In this document: in pieces, positions 61,985 to 64,000 of the stretch
Layout of the letters: each line of letters opens with the position of its first letter
Position numbering within the stretch: position 1 is the first letter of the stretch
Origin: Ktedonobacter racemifer DSM 44963
GTDB taxonomy: Bacteria > Chloroflexota > Ktedonobacteria > Ktedonobacterales > Ktedonobacteraceae
Assembly (NCBI RefSeq): GCF_000178855.1
Contig: NZ_ADVG01000001.1
Location: 2,579,481 to 2,643,480, forward strand
DNA: 64,000 bases
Direction of reading: 5' to 3'
Position numbers and translations under genes: made by a program
The notes under the pieces: model-generated
Told to the model about the DNA's origin: nothing
Databases searched by the model: none
The model's input: only the letters and a program-made list of their open reading frames with translations

Positions 61985-63313
61985 ATGATACCTGTTTCTT
62001 GTGTCTTTGACCAGGCTATTTTGACCACTCTTCTCGATCATGATCCGGTCGTGCAAGACTATCGCCAGTTCTTCGCTTTGCTCGATTGGTCCCTCGTGCA
62101 GCAGTGGGAAGACCAACAATCCTTGCATCGACGTCCACCGACTCATTCCGAAGCGGCCTACATCAAAGCCTTCCTCTTACGCATCCGTGAAGGCTTCATG
62201 TACTCGACCCAACTGCGGCGCTTTTTGCTCAAACATCCCTTGCTCATCATCGAGTTGGGCTTCCACCTGGAGCTCGATCCATCAGCTCCCTACGGCTTTG
62301 ATGCTCACAAGACCCTTCCCTCTCGCTACTGGTTGGGCGAAAAACTGCGTACCCTTGACCCCTTGCTCTTGCAACAGCTCCTTGAGGCAACCGTGCATTC
62401 CTTACAAGCAGAGATTCCTGGTCTGGGCGAAACAGTGGCCTTCGATGTCAAGCACATTTACGCTTGGGTGAAAGAGAACAACCTGCGAACCTACGTCACC
62501 GAGCGCTTTGACAAACATCAGGTCCTTTCAGGTGATCCTGACTGCAAGCTTGGCGTCAAACGCAGTACCAACCAGGAGCAACCAGATGGGTCGACCAAAG
62601 AGAAGAAAGAGTTGCTCTGGGGGTACGGCTCTGGCGTTGCGGCAGCCACCACTCCCGACTACGGCGATGTGGTGCTGGCTGAGTATACCCAACCGTTCAA
62701 CGAAGGAGACGTGACCTACTTTCGTCCCCTTTACCAGCGTGCTGCGGTCGCGCTCCAAGCCTTCCCAACCCATGTGACCGCCGATGCCGCCTTCGATGCC
62801 TGGTATGTCTACGAAGCTGCCGCTCGTCATGGGGGCATTGGAGCTATTCCCAAGAATGGACATGGCCATCCTGAGATGGTACGTGATCCTGACGCTGTGC
62901 CTCGATGTGCCAAAGGGTTGCGCATGACGCCTCGCTTTGGGTTTCAGCATACCAACGGCTATCGTGCTCAGCGTTTCGGCTGCCCCCTACTCTTCCCCAC
63001 GCCGACTGGAGAGGCCTGTGAACGGCTCTCATCCAACCATGGGCAAGGATGCCACAAAGATCCTAACTGGGAGGCTGGTGGCCTCATGAGAGTCCTGCTA
63101 GATCGGAGCAGCCCGCTCTACAAGGCTGTGTACACGCAACGCACGAGCTGCGAACGCATCAACAGTCAGGCCAAAGAGCTGGGCATTGAACGACCCCGGC
63201 TCCGCAACCGGCGTTCGATTGCCAATCTCAATACCTTGATCTATCTCATTATTAATGTACGGGCGCTGCAACGAGCCATTTCCATCAATAGAGGACTTCT
63301 ACCTATGATTTAG
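61985..63313 (+). CDS. IS4-family transposase, intact
   Basis: A 442-residue DDE transposase. VAFDVKHIYAWVKENN carries the first Asp region, and HVTADAAFDAWYVYEAAARH the second. YTQRTSCERINSQAK fits the IS4 Y-(2)-R-(3)-E-(6)-K signature exactly. AAAGGAG lies nine bases before ATG 61985 and is held in a hairpin. No internal stops occur, and the element has perfect ends, so it may still be active. Confidence 0.93.
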   Translation: MIPVSCVFDQAILTTLLDHDPVVQDYRQFFALLDWSLVQQWEDQQSLHRRPPTHSEAAYIKAFLLRIREGFMYSTQLRRFLLKHPLLIIELGFHLELDPSAPYGFDAHKTLPSRYWLGEKLRTLDPLLLQQLLEATVHSLQAEIPGLGETVAFDVKHIYAWVKENNLRTYVTERFDKHQVLSGDPDCKLGVKRSTNQEQPDGSTKEKKELLWGYGSGVAAATTPDYGDVVLAEYTQPFNEGDVTYFRPLYQRAAVALQAFPTHVTADAAFDAWYVYEAAARHGGIGAIPKNGHGHPEMVRDPDAVPRCAKGLRMTPRFGFQHTNGYRAQRFGCPLLFPTPTGEACERLSSNHGQGCHKDPNWEAGGLMRVLLDRSSPLYKAVYTQRTSCERINSQAKELGIERPRLRNRRSIANLNTLIYLIINVRALQRAISINRGLLPMI

Positions 63314-64000
63314 TTGCACCCCTCTCAGGCGGGAGCTTACCTCTTCAGACTCTGGCTTGGGGTGAAGGGTGGTGAGGTCGATTTCACCGTTCCAATCCCT
63401 CAGGCGGGAGCTTACCTCTTCAGACGGAAGAGCGTTGCCCAATAGATGCCGGGATGCTGCTCTTGTTCCAATCCCTCAGGCGGGAGCTTACCTCTTCAGA
63501 CGCTTCAGTTTCGCGTGAGCAGGTACTCAGGGACTAGTTCCAATCCCTCAGGCGGGAGCTTACCTCTTCAGACGGTGTGACCCCTCAATTGATTGGGCGT
63601 TACTGGAATGTTCCAATCCCTCAGGCGGGAGCTTACCTCTTCAGACACCAAAAAACTGCACTGCTGCCAATCGAGCTCACAGTTCCAATCCCTCAGGCGG
63701 GAGCTTACCTCTTCAGACGGCAATGCTAGCGGCTGCGGCAAAGTTATTGTAGATCCGGTTCCAATCCCTCAGGCGGGAGCTTACCTCTTCAGACGGCAAT
63801 GCTAGCGGCTGCGGCAAAGTTATTGTAGATCCGGTTCCAATCCCTCAGGCGGGAGCTTACCTCTTCAGACCGATGTTCCACTCTGGGAAGCACTCGGATT
63901 AAAAGAGCGTTCCAATCCCTCAGGCGGGAGCTTACCTCTTCAGACTACGATTTAATCAATGTGGATGAGGCAGGTTATGTGTTCCAATCCCTCAGGCGGG

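Larger units (their letters stand above)
61782..63323 (+). mobile_element. IS4-family element in a CRISPR repeat, intact copy
   Basis: A 1542-bp element with perfect 18-bp inverted ends AGGGGTGCAACTAAATCA (left) and its complement (right). CTCAGGCG is duplicated on both sides (61774-61781 and 63324-63331). Removing it and one CTCAGGCG restores a normal 37-bp repeat. A degraded copy sits at the identical repeat position in array 2. Confidence 0.95.
61100..64000 (-). CRISPR. CRISPR array 3, about 19 repeats in window, continues past the right edge
   Basis: The first three repeats (61100-61136, 61176-61212, 61250-61286) are degenerate: CTCACTCGGG, CTCTCGCGGG and TTCTGAC variants. From 61323 repeats are clean and of the array 1 type (CTCAGGCGGGAGC). 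One repeat (61764-61781 joined to 63332-63350) is split by an intact IS4-family element. The last repeat at 63981 is cut by the window edge. Decay at the left shows this is the old end, so the leader should lie to the right, outside. One spacer is duplicated (near 63718 and 63795). Confidence 0.97.

Noticed and set aside
23504..64000. Self-targeting spacers matching genes in this window
   Set aside because: By eye no spacer matched a gene in the window. A proper search of all spacers against the whole genome is needed to exclude it.

Overview
The window looks like accessory chromosome from a Ktedonobacteria-type member of the Chloroflexota. The grounds are the many different transposase families, large XRE/NB-ARC/TPR regulators, an actinobacterial-looking GC-rich import, and a very large CRISPR-Cas region. 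The organism is inferred from gene style, not from a marker gene.

Layout. Positions 1-9100 hold an IS701 transposase running off the left edge, an ammonium transporter, an IS630 element with a slippery frameshift site, a TPR/rhomboid-like membrane protein, an ISAzo13 remnant cut short next to a 33-bp palindrome, and a frameshifted DDE transposase. Positions 9100-20500 hold a DGPF/ECF42-type sigma pair, an NB-ARC/TPR regulator, a response-regulator receiver, the 3' end of a group II intron (domains V and VI), an intact ISAzo13 transposase, a PPOX-like flavoprotein, a stand-alone M41-like peptidase, and an XRE regulator with a small partner. Positions 21000-23500 hold an excisionase-like protein and a run of unknown genes that ends inside the first CRISPR array.

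From 23504 to the right edge is one CRISPR-Cas island. Array 1 (about 81 repeats) is followed by a minus-strand type I-D operon: cas10d, a separate small-subunit gene, csc2, csc1, cas3', cas6, cas4, cas1, cas2. A WYL regulator lies upstream of it. Array 2 (about 56 repeats) is broken by an IS4-family and an IS21-family element. Next comes a plus-strand type III-B operon (cmr1, cas10, cmr3, cmr4, cmr5, cmr6, a Card1/Can2-like nuclease, csx15). It is headed by a CARF-HTH gene that is divergent from an AAA-Csx3 fusion. Array 3 runs off the right edge and carries an intact copy of the same IS4-family element.

How it works together (inference). All arrays share one repeat family and are read leftwards from near-identical leaders, giving crRNAs with an ATTGGAAC 5' tag. 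The I-D operon supplies the only Cas1, Cas2, Cas4 and Cas6, so it probably feeds both interference systems. The Cmr Cas10 keeps its GGDD cyclase motif but has no HD nuclease domain, so III-B defence probably relies on target-RNA cleavage plus cyclic oligoadenylate signalling to the Card1-like nuclease. Csx3, Csx15 and possibly the CARF-HTH protein would dampen or read that signal.
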